NCBI GenBank assembly: GCA_002734085.1 | Contig: NVXV01000017.1 | Span: forward strand, 1-64,000 | DNA: 64,000 nucleotides | From: Fluviicola sp. | Lineage (GTDB): Bacteria > Bacteroidota > Bacteroidia > Flavobacteriales_D > Crocinitomicaceae | Direction: 5' to 3' | Shown here: positions 33,671-42,851 of the stretch, piece by piece | Numbering within the stretch: the first letter of the stretch is position 1 | How the letters are laid out: each line of letters begins with the position of its first letter | The notes under the pieces: generated by a model | Databases searched by the model: none | Seen by the model: only the letters and a program-made list of their open reading frames with translations | What the model was told of the DNA's origin: nothing | Position numbers and translations under genes: made by a program

Positions 33671-34921
33671 TTACAAATACTCAATTAAAAACCATCCTAA
33701 AAAACCAAATAAATAAATGATACCTAGCCAACTTAAAAGACGCATGAATTTCCCTGGACTATTTTCTTTTCCGATTTTATCAGACATTACTAATCGGAAG
33801 TTGAGAATTGCAATAAGTGGAGCGACGATAAACGACAAAGTTGTAGCAGAATTGACAATTAGCGAAAAACTGTTTTTATCGCCTTGATAAGCTAAGATTA
33901 ACGAAAGCCCACCCGCTGCAACAACAAAAGGCATAATTCTGTTTAATTGTAGTTTTCGTTTGCGTTCCACTTTCTTTTTGTCGAGCAACGTAATAGAGGC
34001 TCCTAAAGCTCTGCTAAACCCATCTATTACTGTTAGAAACGTAGAAAACATAATTGAAAATGCGGCAACAGAAATAATATACCTAGACCATTCTCCGATT
34101 GACGTTGTATAAAGTGAAATAACAAAAGCAGAGAAATCAGCGCCGGACTCTGGAACAGAAATACCACTTCCATATACTAACAAGGCTCCCATACCTAAAA
34201 ATAGAAATGCCAGCACTGCAGAAATCCAATAGCCTAGTCCAAATTCCTTTATGACTTCTTTTACCGATGACTTATATCCTGTTTGCTTTACTTTTTCTAC
34301 CGTCCACAATGAATTCCAGGTAGATAAATCAATCGCTGTTGGCATCCAGCCCATGAGAGGAAGTAAAAAAGCCCAAGCCTTTTCATTCATTGGAGGGAAA
34401 AGAGGCATTTCCGTTGAAGGGCCTTTATACATCGCAGCAAAAAAAGCGAAAACCGTTGTGATTAAAAGAACAATTCCAAGCACTTTTATCAGTTTTTCCA
34501 TGACATTGAACTGACCAAAAACGAGTAAGGCCGTACAACCAATAAATAATACATAATGCGTGAAATTTGGAATTCCCGTAATTTCAGAAAGTCCAAATAG
34601 GTTTTCCATAAAACCAATGGTTACAGCACCCACGGCGGCTGTAACAAACAACATGGAAACGACAGTCATTGCCAAATAGGCGTAGAGCCAAAATTTATGT
34701 AGCCTATAATAACCTGAAATAATAGATTCACCTGTGGCTGCTGCGTATCGAGAGCCGTATTCAAAAAAAGGATATTTCAATATGTTGGCCAGCGCCACAA
34801 ATCCAATCAATGTAAACCCAAATAAAGCTCCCGCCTTTGTACTTTGCACTAGGTGACTAACACCAATTGCAGTGGCAGCGAATAAAATCCCGGGACCTAA
34901 TATGTTTTTCCAATTAGTCAT
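33671..34921 (-). CDS. Divergent Nramp-family transporter
   Basis: A 416-residue integral membrane protein with about 11 hydrophobic segments and the Nramp N-terminal layout (GPGILFAATAIGVSHLV, residues 9-25). The metal-binding DPGN of TM1 is replaced by GVSH, and the TM6 MPH motif by a GWMPTAIDLS segment without His. Transport of Mn2+ or Fe2+ by the canonical mechanism is therefore doubtful; Mg2+, Al3+ or another substrate, as in Nramp-related proteins, is possible. It sits 4 nt from the lipoprotein gene upstream and abuts the phosphopantetheinyl transferase gene. Confidence 0.85.
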   Translation of the reverse strand: MTNWKNILGPGILFAATAIGVSHLVQSTKAGALFGFTLIGFVALANILKYPFFEYGSRYAAATGESIISGYYRLHKFWLYAYLAMTVVSMLFVTAAVGAVTIGFMENLFGLSEITGIPNFTHYVLFIGCTALLVFGQFNVMEKLIKVLGIVLLITTVFAFFAAMYKGPSTEMPLFPPMNEKAWAFLLPLMGWMPTAIDLSTWNSLWTVEKVKQTGYKSSVKEVIKEFGLGYWISAVLAFLFLGMGALLVYGSGISVPESGADFSAFVISLYTTSIGEWSRYIISVAAFSIMFSTFLTVIDGFSRALGASITLLDKKKVERKRKLQLNRIMPFVVAAGGLSLILAYQGDKNSFSLIVNSATTLSFIVAPLIAILNFRLVMSDKIGKENSPGKFMRLLSWLGIIYLFGFLGWFLIEYL

Positions 34922-34925
34922 TCAA

Positions 34926-35585
34926 TCAGGCTGTCCATTCGTTGTGTACAAGTGCTTTTAACTTCCAAGTTCCTTTCACTTTTTCGATAACCAGCATCAA
35001 GGAACGCCAATCCATTCCCATAGATTCTTCTGATGCAGGTTTGTGAATTTCAATGATTGTAGCATTTGGAAAAACTTCTTTGACATTATTTAATTGGTTT
35101 CCTCTTGAGGGAATAGTGTCTTTCAATAATTCATTTGACTCAGCAGTAAGATTAAAGTCAGTAACGAATCGATTAAAATATTCCTGAATAGACAATTTAA
35201 TTTCCTCTCCCGAACCGTCAAAAGTTCCCCAAACCACTTTCTTTTCTGTTTCGAAAAGGACATTGAATTCAGGTTTAGTTAACGAAACTATTTTTGATGT
35301 ATCGACATAAGCATAAGGAGACAAGTATACTTTTTTAGCAACGAAATCATTCCATTTTTCATAAGACTTTTCATTGAGGGTTTTGGCGACATATTGAGCG
35401 AACTCAATGGCAGTCATCTTTACTTCTTCTTGAGCAGTATCTTGCTCTTCGACCTCTTCATCCGTTACTAACTGTTCATCCTCTTGGGGTTGCTTATCGC
35501 TTGACTCCTCCGTTGATGAGGTTTCACAGCCTATAAATGAGAAAATTATAAATGCGGTTAGCAACCTAAACTGTAGTGTATTCAT
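34926..35585 (-). CDS. Lipoprotein of unknown function
   Basis: A 219-residue protein with a lipoprotein signal peptide (lipobox FIGC, Cys20), then an acidic linker (residues 21-55, rich in Glu, Asp and Gln), and a globular domain from about 58. The globular part ends in strands (LMLVIEKVKGTWKLKALVHNEW), like NTF2-like or SnoaL-type folds. No motif shows an enzyme. It shares a tight junction with the Nramp-like gene, so it may be functionally linked to it. Confidence 0.8.
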   Translation of the reverse strand: MNTLQFRLLTAFIIFSFIGCETSSTEESSDKQPQEDEQLVTDEEVEEQDTAQEEVKMTAIEFAQYVAKTLNEKSYEKWNDFVAKKVYLSPYAYVDTSKIVSLTKPEFNVLFETEKKVVWGTFDGSGEEIKLSIQEYFNRFVTDFNLTAESNELLKDTIPSRGNQLNNVKEVFPNATIIEIHKPASEESMGMDWRSLMLVIEKVKGTWKLKALVHNEWTA

Positions 35586-35684
35586 AAGAATTTGATCAAC
35601 TGTTCTGTACGAAAATACAATTTTTTTGGAATCATAATTAAAAGATAATCGGGATTGTTATAATTAGAGTGATGTAAATATGTC

Positions 35685-35938
35685 GTACCTACGGCACTCA
35701 TAAAATGAGATCTTACTTTTTATCTCTGGCATGAATGCCTGAGCTAAAAAATGACAGTGCTTACAGCACTAAAAGTATGTTTTATTTTGAATCAGATAAG
35801 TTTATCATAAGTAAGTTGTAGCCTCCAAGAATAAACTAGAAGGTTACTACTTTCAAAAAGTGTTGTAACCACGAATATTTTTAGTTCCTGCGTTCATGCA
35901 GAATAAAAATATTCTCCTAATAAAAGTGTCGTAGACAC
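35685..35938. repeat. Cluster of REP-like palindromes (cluster 1)
   Basis: The 433-bp gap 35586-36018 has no gene that I can support. It holds several short palindromes: gtacctacggcac (35685-35697), ggcatgaatgcc (35728-35739), agtgcttacagcact (35756-35770), a long imperfect hairpin at 35873-35914 (11-bp arms), and gtgtcgtagacac (35926-35938). The first and last share their form, 5-bp arms around a 3-nt loop with a gtgcc/ggcac consensus, with units in clusters 2 and 3. They look like REP elements moved by a TnpA-REP transposase elsewhere in the genome. Confidence 0.65.
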
Positions 35939-36018
35939 GACCCATAAAACAGAGTATATCTTATTTTTCAATGCATTTTAAATTTCTCAAAACATTTCTT
36001 ATTCAGATTTTACTTAAT

Positions 36019-36759
36019 TTAGAACTGATTTAGAAATTCAGTCTCTTCTCCTTTTTTGAGTGCCTTCAAATAAGCCGAGCCTATAATTCCTCCATTCAGA
36101 TTTTTAGCAGCACCATTAAAACTGTGGCGATCACTGATTCCAAAACCAATCATGACGGGTGTTGCACCGCAAAGACTTTTAATTTCTTCGTATCGTGCAC
36201 TAAGTTTATTGTTACCAGCGACTTCTCCTCCTGTGATGCTGTTGGTGGACACCAAATAAACAAATCCGTTTTTTGATAATTCTGCTGCTTTTTGAATTCT
36301 TGCATCTGTTGTACGAGGAGTTACCAAAAAACAAACGGGTATTTCAAACGCTTCAAATATGCTTTTATAGCGCTCTTGGTATAAATCGATTTCCAAATCA
36401 GGTATAATAAACCCAGAAACATTGGCCTTTTTTGAAAGCTCTAAAAAACGTTCTAGCCCAAACAAAAGAATTGGATTTAGGTAGCCCATAAGTACAATCG
36501 GAAGTGTAGACTTTCTTTCATTTAATTGCCCGAAAAGTATGTCTAAATTCATTCCGTTTTGAAGGGCAATCGTACTGGTCTCTTGAATAGTGGGGCCATC
36601 TGCCATCGGGTCTGAAAACGGAATTCCGAGTTCTATAAAATTAACATTTTTACTATCAAATAGTGCTAGCTGACGATCTAAGTCATCTATTTTTGGATAA
36701 CCAGCCGTTGTGAATATACTGAGAAGTGGCTTACTTTGATTTTTAAAAAGTGCTTTCAT
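36019..36759 (-). CDS. trpA: Tryptophan synthase alpha subunit
   Basis: A 246-residue TIM-barrel protein that cleaves indole-3-glycerol phosphate. The catalytic pair is seen as E43 ([11 protein letters not shown]) and D54 (MADGP), with the phosphate loop GFGISDR and IIGSAYLK near the C-terminus. It is slightly shorter than the E. coli enzyme (268). It is the last gene of the trp operon and overlaps trpB by 17 nt. Confidence 0.97.
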   Translation of the reverse strand: MKALFKNQSKPLLSIFTTAGYPKIDDLDRQLALFDSKNVNFIELGIPFSDPMADGPTIQETSTIALQNGMNLDILFGQLNERKSTLPIVLMGYLNPILLFGLERFLELSKKANVSGFIIPDLEIDLYQERYKSIFEAFEIPVCFLVTPRTTDARIQKAAELSKNGFVYLVSTNSITGGEVAGNNKLSARYEEIKSLCGATPVMIGFGISDRHSFNGAAKNLNGGIIGSAYLKALKKGEETEFLNQF

Positions 36760-37939
36760 CGTACTTATTGTTTAATAGTGTTTGCATGTCTTTGTCGCCT
36801 CTACCAGATAGATTTATAACTACGACATCATTTTTTTTGAATTCACAATGATTGAGAGCAGCCAGTGCATGCGCCGTTTCTAATGCGGGAATAATTCCTT
36901 CTGATTTAGCCAAAAGTTGTGCTGCGTTTAAAGCTTCATTGTCGTTTATCGCTATTGCTTCAACACGACCAGAACTGATGGTTGCTGCGTGTAAAGGACC
37001 AATACCTGGATAATCCAGCCCCGCAGAAATGGAGTGAGGCTCCACAATTTGTCCGTAAGCATCTTGCATCAATAAGGTATAGGATCCATGAATTACTCCG
37101 GGTTTACCCAAAACAGCTGTAGCCGCAGACTTACCACTTTTAATGCCTAATCCACCAGCCTCAACAGCAATTAAACGAACGTTTTCATCGTCATAGAAAT
37201 GATAAAATGCACCGGCAGCATTACTTCCTCCACCAACACATGCAATGACAATATCTGGCTTCTCATGATTTGTTTTCTGCAGTAATTGCTTTTTGATCTC
37301 CTCACTTATCACCGCTTGAAAATAAGCAACCATAGCAGGATAGGGATGAGGACCAACTACTGACCCAATCAAATAAAATGTATCTGGATTATTGATCCAA
37401 TGACGAATGGCTTCGTTGGTTGCATCTTTCAGGGTTTTACTTCCACTTTCAGCTGAAACAACTTTTGCACCCATGTATTTCATTCGCTCCACATTAGGAG
37501 CTTGTCGATCGATATCTTTTGCTCCCATGTAGATGGTACACTCCATATCCATTAAAGCGCAAACAGTAGCCGTTGCAACACCGTGCTGTCCGGCTCCTGT
37601 TTCTGCGACAATTTGTGTTTTACCCATTCGTTTTGCGAGTAAAATTTGACCAATGGTATTGTTGATCTTGTGTGCACCTGTGTGGTTTAAATCTTCTCGT
37701 TTCAGAAATATTTGAGCGCCGTGTTTTTCTGATAATTTTTTGGAGAAATAAAGCGGGGTTGGTCGACCAACATAGTCTTTCAGCAAATGCTTAAACTCTG
37801 CAATAAAGTCTTCATCACCTTTATACTTGAAAAATGCCTCTTTGAGTTCCTGAACAGAAGGGTAAAGTAACTCTGGAATATAGGCTCCTCCAAACTCACC
37901 GTAAAATCCTAGTTCGTCTGTTTCTAAAATACTTTTCAT
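36743..37939 (-). CDS. trpB: Tryptophan synthase beta subunit
   Basis: A 398-residue PLP enzyme that joins indole and serine. The Schiff-base lysine is K91 in [13 protein letters not shown], and the glycine-rich phosphate loop is [14 protein letters not shown] near residue 58 is family-typical. Length matches TrpB1 (about 397), so it should need the alpha subunit encoded just downstream. It overlaps trpF by 4 nt. Confidence 0.98.
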   Translation of the reverse strand: MKSILETDELGFYGEFGGAYIPELLYPSVQELKEAFFKYKGDEDFIAEFKHLLKDYVGRPTPLYFSKKLSEKHGAQIFLKREDLNHTGAHKINNTIGQILLAKRMGKTQIVAETGAGQHGVATATVCALMDMECTIYMGAKDIDRQAPNVERMKYMGAKVVSAESGSKTLKDATNEAIRHWINNPDTFYLIGSVVGPHPYPAMVAYFQAVISEEIKKQLLQKTNHEKPDIVIACVGGGSNAAGAFYHFYDDENVRLIAVEAGGLGIKSGKSAATAVLGKPGVIHGSYTLLMQDAYGQIVEPHSISAGLDYPGIGPLHAATISSGRVEAIAINDNEALNAAQLLAKSEGIIPALETAHALAALNHCEFKKNDVVVINLSGRGDKDMQTLLNNKYDESTF

Positions 37940-38541
37940 GATTTTAATTCTTTTACAAATAAGTTAATCTCTTCAATGTTTTTTAATCCGGGTTTAGTTT
38001 CAAATCGACTGTTGATGTCGATACCAAAGAATAAAGGATGTTGAATTTCTTTAATAGCTTGAACATCACCTGATGAAATTCCTCCACTCAAGAAAAAAGG
38101 AGTTTTACCCTTATATTCGTTGATGAAATTCCAGTTAAACTTTTCACCAGAACCACCTCTTAGCTTTGTCTTTGTGTCGAATAGAAAGTAAGCGCAACAG
38201 TCTTCATAATCACGTGTTTTTTTGAAATCTTGCTTATCTGAAATGGCAAAAACTTTAACTACTGGTTTTACAGACTCGTTAATTGATTTTGAAAACTCTG
38301 GAGACTCGTCGCCATGCAACTGAATATAGTTCAAACGATATTCTGAAGCAGCATTTTCAATTTCATGCTTAGGTGAATTAACAAAAACACCGAAAGAAGG
38401 TAAATGTGATTTTAATTGATTCCCCCCAATGAACCTTGGTGAGTTTTTCGTAAAAATATGACCTATGAAGTCTATCTCACGAATCTCATCCAAAGCTTTA
38501 ATGTTTTGGTGGTCTCTCATACCACAGACTTTGATTTTCAT
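37936..38541 (-). CDS. trpF: Phosphoribosylanthranilate isomerase
   Basis: A 201-residue barrel protein starting KVCGMRD, with the catalytic Cys at residue 6, [12 protein letters not shown] in the middle and [12 protein letters not shown] as the phosphate loop. It catalyses the Amadori rearrangement of PRA. It is a separate protein here, not fused to TrpC as in enterobacteria. It overlaps trpB and trpC by 4 nt each, giving translational coupling. Confidence 0.96.
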   Translation of the reverse strand: MKIKVCGMRDHQNIKALDEIREIDFIGHIFTKNSPRFIGGNQLKSHLPSFGVFVNSPKHEIENAASEYRLNYIQLHGDESPEFSKSINESVKPVVKVFAISDKQDFKKTRDYEDCCAYFLFDTKTKLRGGSGEKFNWNFINEYKGKTPFFLSGGISSGDVQAIKEIQHPLFFGIDINSRFETKPGLKNIEEINLFVKELKS

Positions 38542-39323
38542 TGTGTGACTGTTTTAAGCTGAAATGATTCAATTTTTGCGCTCGGGTTTTTATTGCCGAC
38601 AATCGATTCTCCAATGAGTGCACCGTGATATCCTAAAGACGCCAGAAATTCAGTTTCTTTAGAGGTCTTTATTCCAGACTCTGAAATAAGAGTAATATCA
38701 TTTGGTAAATAGGGACGAAGTTTTTCACTAATTGATAAATCTGTAGCTTGTTTCTTTAAATCTCGATTGTTTACACCTAAAATACTGATCTCATCATTGA
38801 ATTTTTCCAACTCACTGTGTTCATGAACTTCCATTAGAACTTCTAGTCCCAGACTGTTTGCTATTAGTGCAAGTTCTTTGAGGTGCTGTTTTTCGAGTAC
38901 AGAGGCTATCAAAAGTATACAATCTGCACCCATCGCCTTGGATTCAAAAATTTGATATTCATCCACAATGAAGTCTTTTCTTAAAACGGGAGTCTCTACT
39001 TCCTTTTTTACTTCTAACAAGTCAAGGTAATGACCACCGAAGTATTTATTGTCCGTAAGTACTGAAATTCCTGCGACCCCGCTATCTGAATAACGCTTCC
39101 CTAATTGTGTTGGATTGAGATCAGTTCTGATGGCTCCAGCGCTGGGAGATTTTCGCTTCATTTCGGCAATTATTCCGAAATTTTTCGAACGAATAGAATC
39201 ACTTAACGAATTACATTCAAGTTTGAAAAATTCAGAATCCTCCAAGTTCTTTCTACTGACTTGTTTTTTTAAGTGTTCTACCTCCTGTCTTTTATGGGCG
39301 ATTATTTCTGTTAGTATATTCAT
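38538..39323 (-). CDS. trpC: Indole-3-glycerol-phosphate synthase
   Basis: A 261-residue barrel enzyme with IIAEMKRKSPSAG (E54, K56, K58, SPS), later VLRKDFIVDEYQI, VLMEVHEHSEL and SESGI. These are all conserved TrpC blocks. It converts CdRP to indole-3-glycerol phosphate. The start is 2 nt after the trpD stop. Confidence 0.97.
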   Translation of the reverse strand: MNILTEIIAHKRQEVEHLKKQVSRKNLEDSEFFKLECNSLSDSIRSKNFGIIAEMKRKSPSAGAIRTDLNPTQLGKRYSDSGVAGISVLTDNKYFGGHYLDLLEVKKEVETPVLRKDFIVDEYQIFESKAMGADCILLIASVLEKQHLKELALIANSLGLEVLMEVHEHSELEKFNDEISILGVNNRDLKKQATDLSISEKLRPYLPNDITLISESGIKTSKETEFLASLGYHGALIGESIVGNKNPSAKIESFQLKTVTQ

Positions 39324-39325
39324 GA

Positions 39326-40327
39326 TTAATTCGTTTTATGATATTTGATAAATGATTCAAAATGGCGAAATGCATCACCTGAATGGATGTGAGCAAGAGC
39401 AGTTGCAAAAGCTTCATCTATTTTTTTAGCTGGATTTAAAGTAACGATTCCCTGTGCCGTATTAAGCGCGACAACAAGGTTCTGAGAAGAAGTTCCTTCA
39501 CCTTTTAAAATGCTTGTGAGAATTTGCGCAGCTTCCTCAGTACTGTCTCCCCCGTGGATTTCTTGCGGGTTGATACTTTCCACGTTTACGTTTGTTGCAT
39601 TTAGAATCGTATCATCCAACTTTGAAAAGACACGCGTATCTCCCGTTAAACTTATTTCATCGTATCCATCCATACTGTGCAAAACTGAATAGTTTTTACG
39701 ATGCGAACTCAATACGTGGTGATAGATTCTGGCAAGTTCCAAACTAAATGTACCCGTTAATTGATAGGCAGGTTGCACTGGATTTACAAGTGGTCCCATG
39801 ATATTGAAAAAAGTTGGAATACCAAGTGATTTTCTCAGCGGAGCCACTTTTTTCATTACTGGATGGAATAGTGGAGCGTGTAAGAAACATAAATTGAATT
39901 GTTCTTTTTGCTTATTTAAGTCGCCTGAGTCATTTGAAAACTTTACGCCTAAATGTTCCAATACATTTGAAGAACCGCACATTGAGGACACGCCATAATT
40001 TCCATGCTTTATAACTTGATAACCCATACTTGCCAGTACAAAAGAAGTTGTAGTTGAGATGTTAAATGTGTTCTTCCCATCTCCGCCCGTTCCACATAAA
40101 TCGATTGCATTTGAAGCATCAATGTCTGGTGTTATAGCCAGCTCAAGAAGTGCTTCCCGAAAACCTTGGATTTCATCCAATGTTAATGATCTTGTTTGTA
40201 GTGAAACCATTAGACCAACAATTTCGTGGTCTGAAAAGGCATCTTTTCCAATACCTAGAATGATTTCTTTGGCTTGACTTTTTGTCAAACTTCTATGTTG
40301 TATTAATTGTGTTAATGTTGCTTGCAT
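39326..40327 (-). CDS. trpD: Anthranilate phosphoribosyltransferase
   Basis: A 333-residue enzyme with the PRPP motif GTGGDGKNTFN (from about residue 79 with this start), HGNYGVSS and NIMGPLVNP. I choose the ATG at 40327; the frame could begin at a TTG at 40339, but the ATG gives the usual N-terminus. It overlaps trpG by 16 nt. Here trpG is a separate gene, unlike the TrpG-D fusion of E. coli. Confidence 0.97.
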   Translation of the reverse strand: MQATLTQLIQHRSLTKSQAKEIILGIGKDAFSDHEIVGLMVSLQTRSLTLDEIQGFREALLELAITPDIDASNAIDLCGTGGDGKNTFNISTTTSFVLASMGYQVIKHGNYGVSSMCGSSNVLEHLGVKFSNDSGDLNKQKEQFNLCFLHAPLFHPVMKKVAPLRKSLGIPTFFNIMGPLVNPVQPAYQLTGTFSLELARIYHHVLSSHRKNYSVLHSMDGYDEISLTGDTRVFSKLDDTILNATNVNVESINPQEIHGGDSTEEAAQILTSILKGEGTSSQNLVVALNTAQGIVTLNPAKKIDEAFATALAHIHSGDAFRHFESFIKYHKTN

Positions 40328-40887
40328 GATACTATCCAATTATTAATTATTGTTCTGCCTTCGGGTGTCAAAACGCTCTCTGGATGGAATTGAATTCCGT
40401 AATTTTTTCTTGTTTTGTGCGCGAGTCCCATGACTTGATTATTAAAGTTTGCGATAGACTCGAGCGAGTTGGGTAGGGTAGCATTCACTTGCCAACTGTG
40501 ATATCGACCCACAGTCAGTTTGTTATTTAAAGATTTGAATAGAAAATTAGAATTGTCAATTTCAATATCAGATGATTTTCCGTGAATAATTTCTGGTGCA
40601 ATTTCATTTGCTCCACCATAATATTCAGCAAGCGCTTGATGTCCTAGGCATACGCCGAGAATTGATTTACTTTCACCGAATTGATCTATTACTTTGAGTA
40701 AATCTCCAGCTTCTGAAGGAATTCCTGGTCCTGGAGAAAGTAAAATCCCATCTGCTTTAGCCAGAATATCATAGTCGATTTCGTCGTTTCGCATGACAAT
40801 TGTTTGTTTAACAGCGTCATTTTCTCTAATGTATCGAACAAGGTTGAAAACAAAAGAGTCGTAGTTATCTATTATTGCTATTTGCAT
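40312..40887 (-). CDS. trpG: Anthranilate synthase glutamine amidotransferase subunit
   Basis: A 191-residue class I amidotransferase with nucleophile C80 (GVCLGHQAL) and the His-Glu pair H168/E170 (QFHPESVLT). The oxyanion motif LSPGPGIP is at residues 50-57. It supplies ammonia to TrpE. It might double as PabA, since no second copy is seen here. It overlaps trpE by 10 nt and trpD by 16 nt. Confidence 0.97.
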   Translation of the reverse strand: MQIAIIDNYDSFVFNLVRYIRENDAVKQTIVMRNDEIDYDILAKADGILLSPGPGIPSEAGDLLKVIDQFGESKSILGVCLGHQALAEYYGGANEIAPEIIHGKSSDIEIDNSNFLFKSLNNKLTVGRYHSWQVNATLPNSLESIANFNNQVMGLAHKTRKNYGIQFHPESVLTPEGRTIINNWIVSCKQH

Positions 40888-42275
40888 GTCAGTTCTGGTT
40901 TTTTCGTTTGTGATTTTTGGATGGCACTTCGAATTGCACGGAGTTTATTGTCGACTTCTTGATACTCACTTTCTGAAATACTATCAAGAACAATTCCGGC
41001 TCCAGCTTGATAGTGAAGTTCGTTGTTTTTTGATAAGATGGAACGAATAACAATTGCCATATTGATATCACCATTGGCACTTATGAAGCCAATGCCTCCT
41101 CCATAAAACTCTCTTTGCTTCTCTTCGTATTTTGAAATCAACTCGAGCGCTTTTGGTTTCGGTGCACCTGAAAGGGTTCCAGCAGGGAAAGTATTTAAAT
41201 AAAGTTCCAATGCATTTTTCATTTCCACTTGTCCAGTAATTCTGGAAACCAAATGAATTACATGACTGAAAGATTGAATCTCTTTCAATCGATCTACTTT
41301 GACATTTTCGCAGTATTTACTCAAATCATTTCTTGCTAAATCGACCAACATCGTATGTTCTGCATTTTCTTTTTCATCTTTTTTTAGAAATTCAGTTTTA
41401 GCCATGTCTTCATCATGATCTCCTGTCTTTTTTACAGTTCCTGCAATCGGATGGATTTCTGCAATTCCATTTTTGACAATGAGTTGAGCTTCTGGTGAAG
41501 ATCCAAATAGACGATGTGTTTCGTAGTCAAAATAAAATAGGTAGGGGGAAGGGTTCGTTCGTCTTAACTGACGGTAAACTTGAAAGTCTTCTCCTACAAA
41601 TCGTTGACTAAATCTTCTCGAAAGAACAATTTGAAAAACATCTCCACGACGCACATGTTCTTTACCTTTTTCAACGATTGATTTAAAGTGATTTTTATCG
41701 AATGGTGTTGTTTCTTCATGGTGTAACTCAAACGGATAATCCGGATAGTTTCTAAAGTTTATTTTATGCAGAAGGTCGTCAAAATTTTCAGTGAAATCAG
41801 AAGTTGTATTCTCTATGATTGTACCTTCATCGTTAAAATGATCCAGTATAATCATGTATTTGTAAAGGACGAGGTGAACATCTGGTAGGTCAAACGACTT
41901 CTCTTTTTCAATCACCTTTTTCTCAAGGTACCTGGAAGTTTCAAAACCAGTATAAGCAAAGAAACCGTTTAAACTATTTTTATTTTCGAATTGAAATGTA
42001 TCGATGAGTTCATGCAGAATTTCTGCGATGTTTCGTTTTACAAAAGTACTTTTACTTTGCACTTTTCCCTCAAGAATCAACTCATAAGCTCCATCACGAA
42101 TTATGATTTCAGCTAAAGGCTCAAAGCCAATGAGGGACTTACTATCTGAGCGATCGTGGTAGTCGTTACTTTCCAGTAAACAGGGCTTGCGATACTGATC
42201 TCTCAGACTTAAATAAATGCCTACAGGTGAATGTGTATCGGCATTAAAAGATTTATGTTTTGAATAAATATTCAT
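40878..42275 (-). CDS. trpE: Anthranilate synthase component I
   Basis: A 465-residue chorismate-binding enzyme. The N-terminal LLES motif (residues 33-36) is the tryptophan feedback site, so enzyme inhibition probably adds to the attenuation control upstream. Catalytic-domain motifs include VLSRRFSQRF, HPIAGTVKKTG, SFSHVIHLVS, TLSGAPKPKALE and GAGIVLDSISE. First structural gene of the operon, 33 nt after the attenuator terminator's T-run. Confidence 0.97.
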   Translation of the reverse strand: MNIYSKHKSFNADTHSPVGIYLSLRDQYRKPCLLESNDYHDRSDSKSLIGFEPLAEIIIRDGAYELILEGKVQSKSTFVKRNIAEILHELIDTFQFENKNSLNGFFAYTGFETSRYLEKKVIEKEKSFDLPDVHLVLYKYMIILDHFNDEGTIIENTTSDFTENFDDLLHKINFRNYPDYPFELHHEETTPFDKNHFKSIVEKGKEHVRRGDVFQIVLSRRFSQRFVGEDFQVYRQLRRTNPSPYLFYFDYETHRLFGSSPEAQLIVKNGIAEIHPIAGTVKKTGDHDEDMAKTEFLKKDEKENAEHTMLVDLARNDLSKYCENVKVDRLKEIQSFSHVIHLVSRITGQVEMKNALELYLNTFPAGTLSGAPKPKALELISKYEEKQREFYGGGIGFISANGDINMAIVIRSILSKNNELHYQAGAGIVLDSISESEYQEVDNKLRAIRSAIQKSQTKKPELTCK

Positions 42276-42308
42276 TTTAAAGATGTGTTTAATAAAAAAA
42301 ATGGGAAC

Positions 42309-42340
42309 AAAAAAAACGGCTTCTCGTGTGAGAAGCCGTT
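42309..42340 (-). terminator. Intrinsic terminator of the trp attenuator
   Basis: Minus-strand stem with perfect 10-bp arms (42340-42331 and 42324-42315), a 6-nt loop, and a run of eight T (42316-42309). It lies between the leader peptide and trpE, with trpE starting 34 nt downstream. Placed before the first gene of the operon, it can only be a regulated terminator. Confidence 0.88.
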
Positions 42341-42389
42341 CGGAATACTATAGTATATTAAATACTATGATTGCCAGCTCAACTCACAC
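42326..42389 (-). promoter_or_regulatory. Candidate antiterminator pairing of the trp leader
   Basis: The leader RNA carries GUGUGAG (minus strand 42389-42383, in the Trp17-Cys18-Glu19 codons). It is complementary over 7 nt to CUCACAC in the rising arm and loop of the terminator (42332-42326). A ribosome stalled at Trp codons 10-12 would leave this segment free; one that finishes the leader would cover it. A/T-only arms at 42350-42356 and 42362-42368 can also pair and may act in a competing or pausing hairpin. Confidence 0.55.
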
Positions 42390-42439
42390 CATCGTGAATT
42401 TAGCCACCACCAATTTGTATTTAAATTTAATTTCGTCAT
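42365..42439 (-). CDS. trpL: trp operon leader peptide with five Trp codons
   Basis: A 24-codon reading frame, from ATG 42439 to TAG 42365. It encodes a peptide with Trp at positions 10, 11, 12, 17 and 22, i.e. five of 24 residues including a Trp-Trp-Trp run. A frame so rich in Trp codons directly before a terminator and the trp structural genes is strong evidence for a ribosome-stalling attenuator. No Shine-Dalgarno sequence precedes the ATG, and the promoter -7 box ends only 7 nt upstream of the ATG, so the leader mRNA may start almost at the start codon. Confidence 0.88.
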   Translation of the reverse strand: MTKLNLNTNWWWLNSRWCELSWQS

Positions 42440-42446
42440 CGTGGAA

Positions 42447-42479
42447 CAAATATAGAGAATAAGATTTTATAAAAACAAA
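42447..42479 (-). promoter_or_regulatory. Promoter of the trp operon
   Basis: Minus-strand TTTG (42479-42476) is followed after 21 nt by TATATTTG (42454-42447), an excellent match to the Bacteroidota -33/-7 promoter. Transcription should begin around 42443-42440, very close to the leader-peptide ATG at 42439. Confidence 0.75.
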
Positions 42480-42583
42480 TTTTTGTTGAGAAAAGTTTTT
42501 AATTGTCTTGTTGAACGAGGGTTGTGATTGTCCTAGGTGGTTTCTCGCTTTTTGCTCGAAATCGTAATGAACTGGTTGAGACG

Positions 42584-42847
42584 TTAATTCTCAGAAACTT
42601 TCTTCCTCCGCGGATTCTCAGGCACTGGATCATGTCCACAACCGCCCCAGGGATGACAAGATGCAATGCGTTTTATTGCCATCCAGCCACCTCTTAGAAC
42701 ACCCCATTCTTTCAAAGCCTCAATGGAATACTGAGAACAAGTAGGGGTATATCTGCAGCTCGCTGGCAAAATGGGACTAATAATCCATTGATAAATTTTA
42801 ATCAATAGAATAAAAGGAAACCGTATGATTTTCTTGATAATTTCCAC
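42584..42847 (-). CDS. yidD: Membrane protein insertion efficiency factor YidD
   Basis: An 87-residue protein of the YidD family with [37 protein letters not shown] and an N-terminal amphipathic/hydrophobic helix (residues 8-22). The start is a GTG at 42847. YidD assists YidC-dependent membrane insertion. It is usually next to rpmH/rnpA/yidC, but here stands alone between mutS and trp. A -7-like box (42859-42852) ends 4 nt upstream of the GTG. Confidence 0.95.
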   Translation of the reverse strand: MEIIKKIIRFPFILLIKIYQWIISPILPASCRYTPTCSQYSIEALKEWGVLRGGWMAIKRIASCHPWGGCGHDPVPENPRRKKVSEN

Positions 42848-42851
42848 GCTG

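Noticed and set aside
35685-35938. Possible CRISPR array
   Set aside because: The palindromes differ from one another, spacing is irregular, and there are no cas genes.
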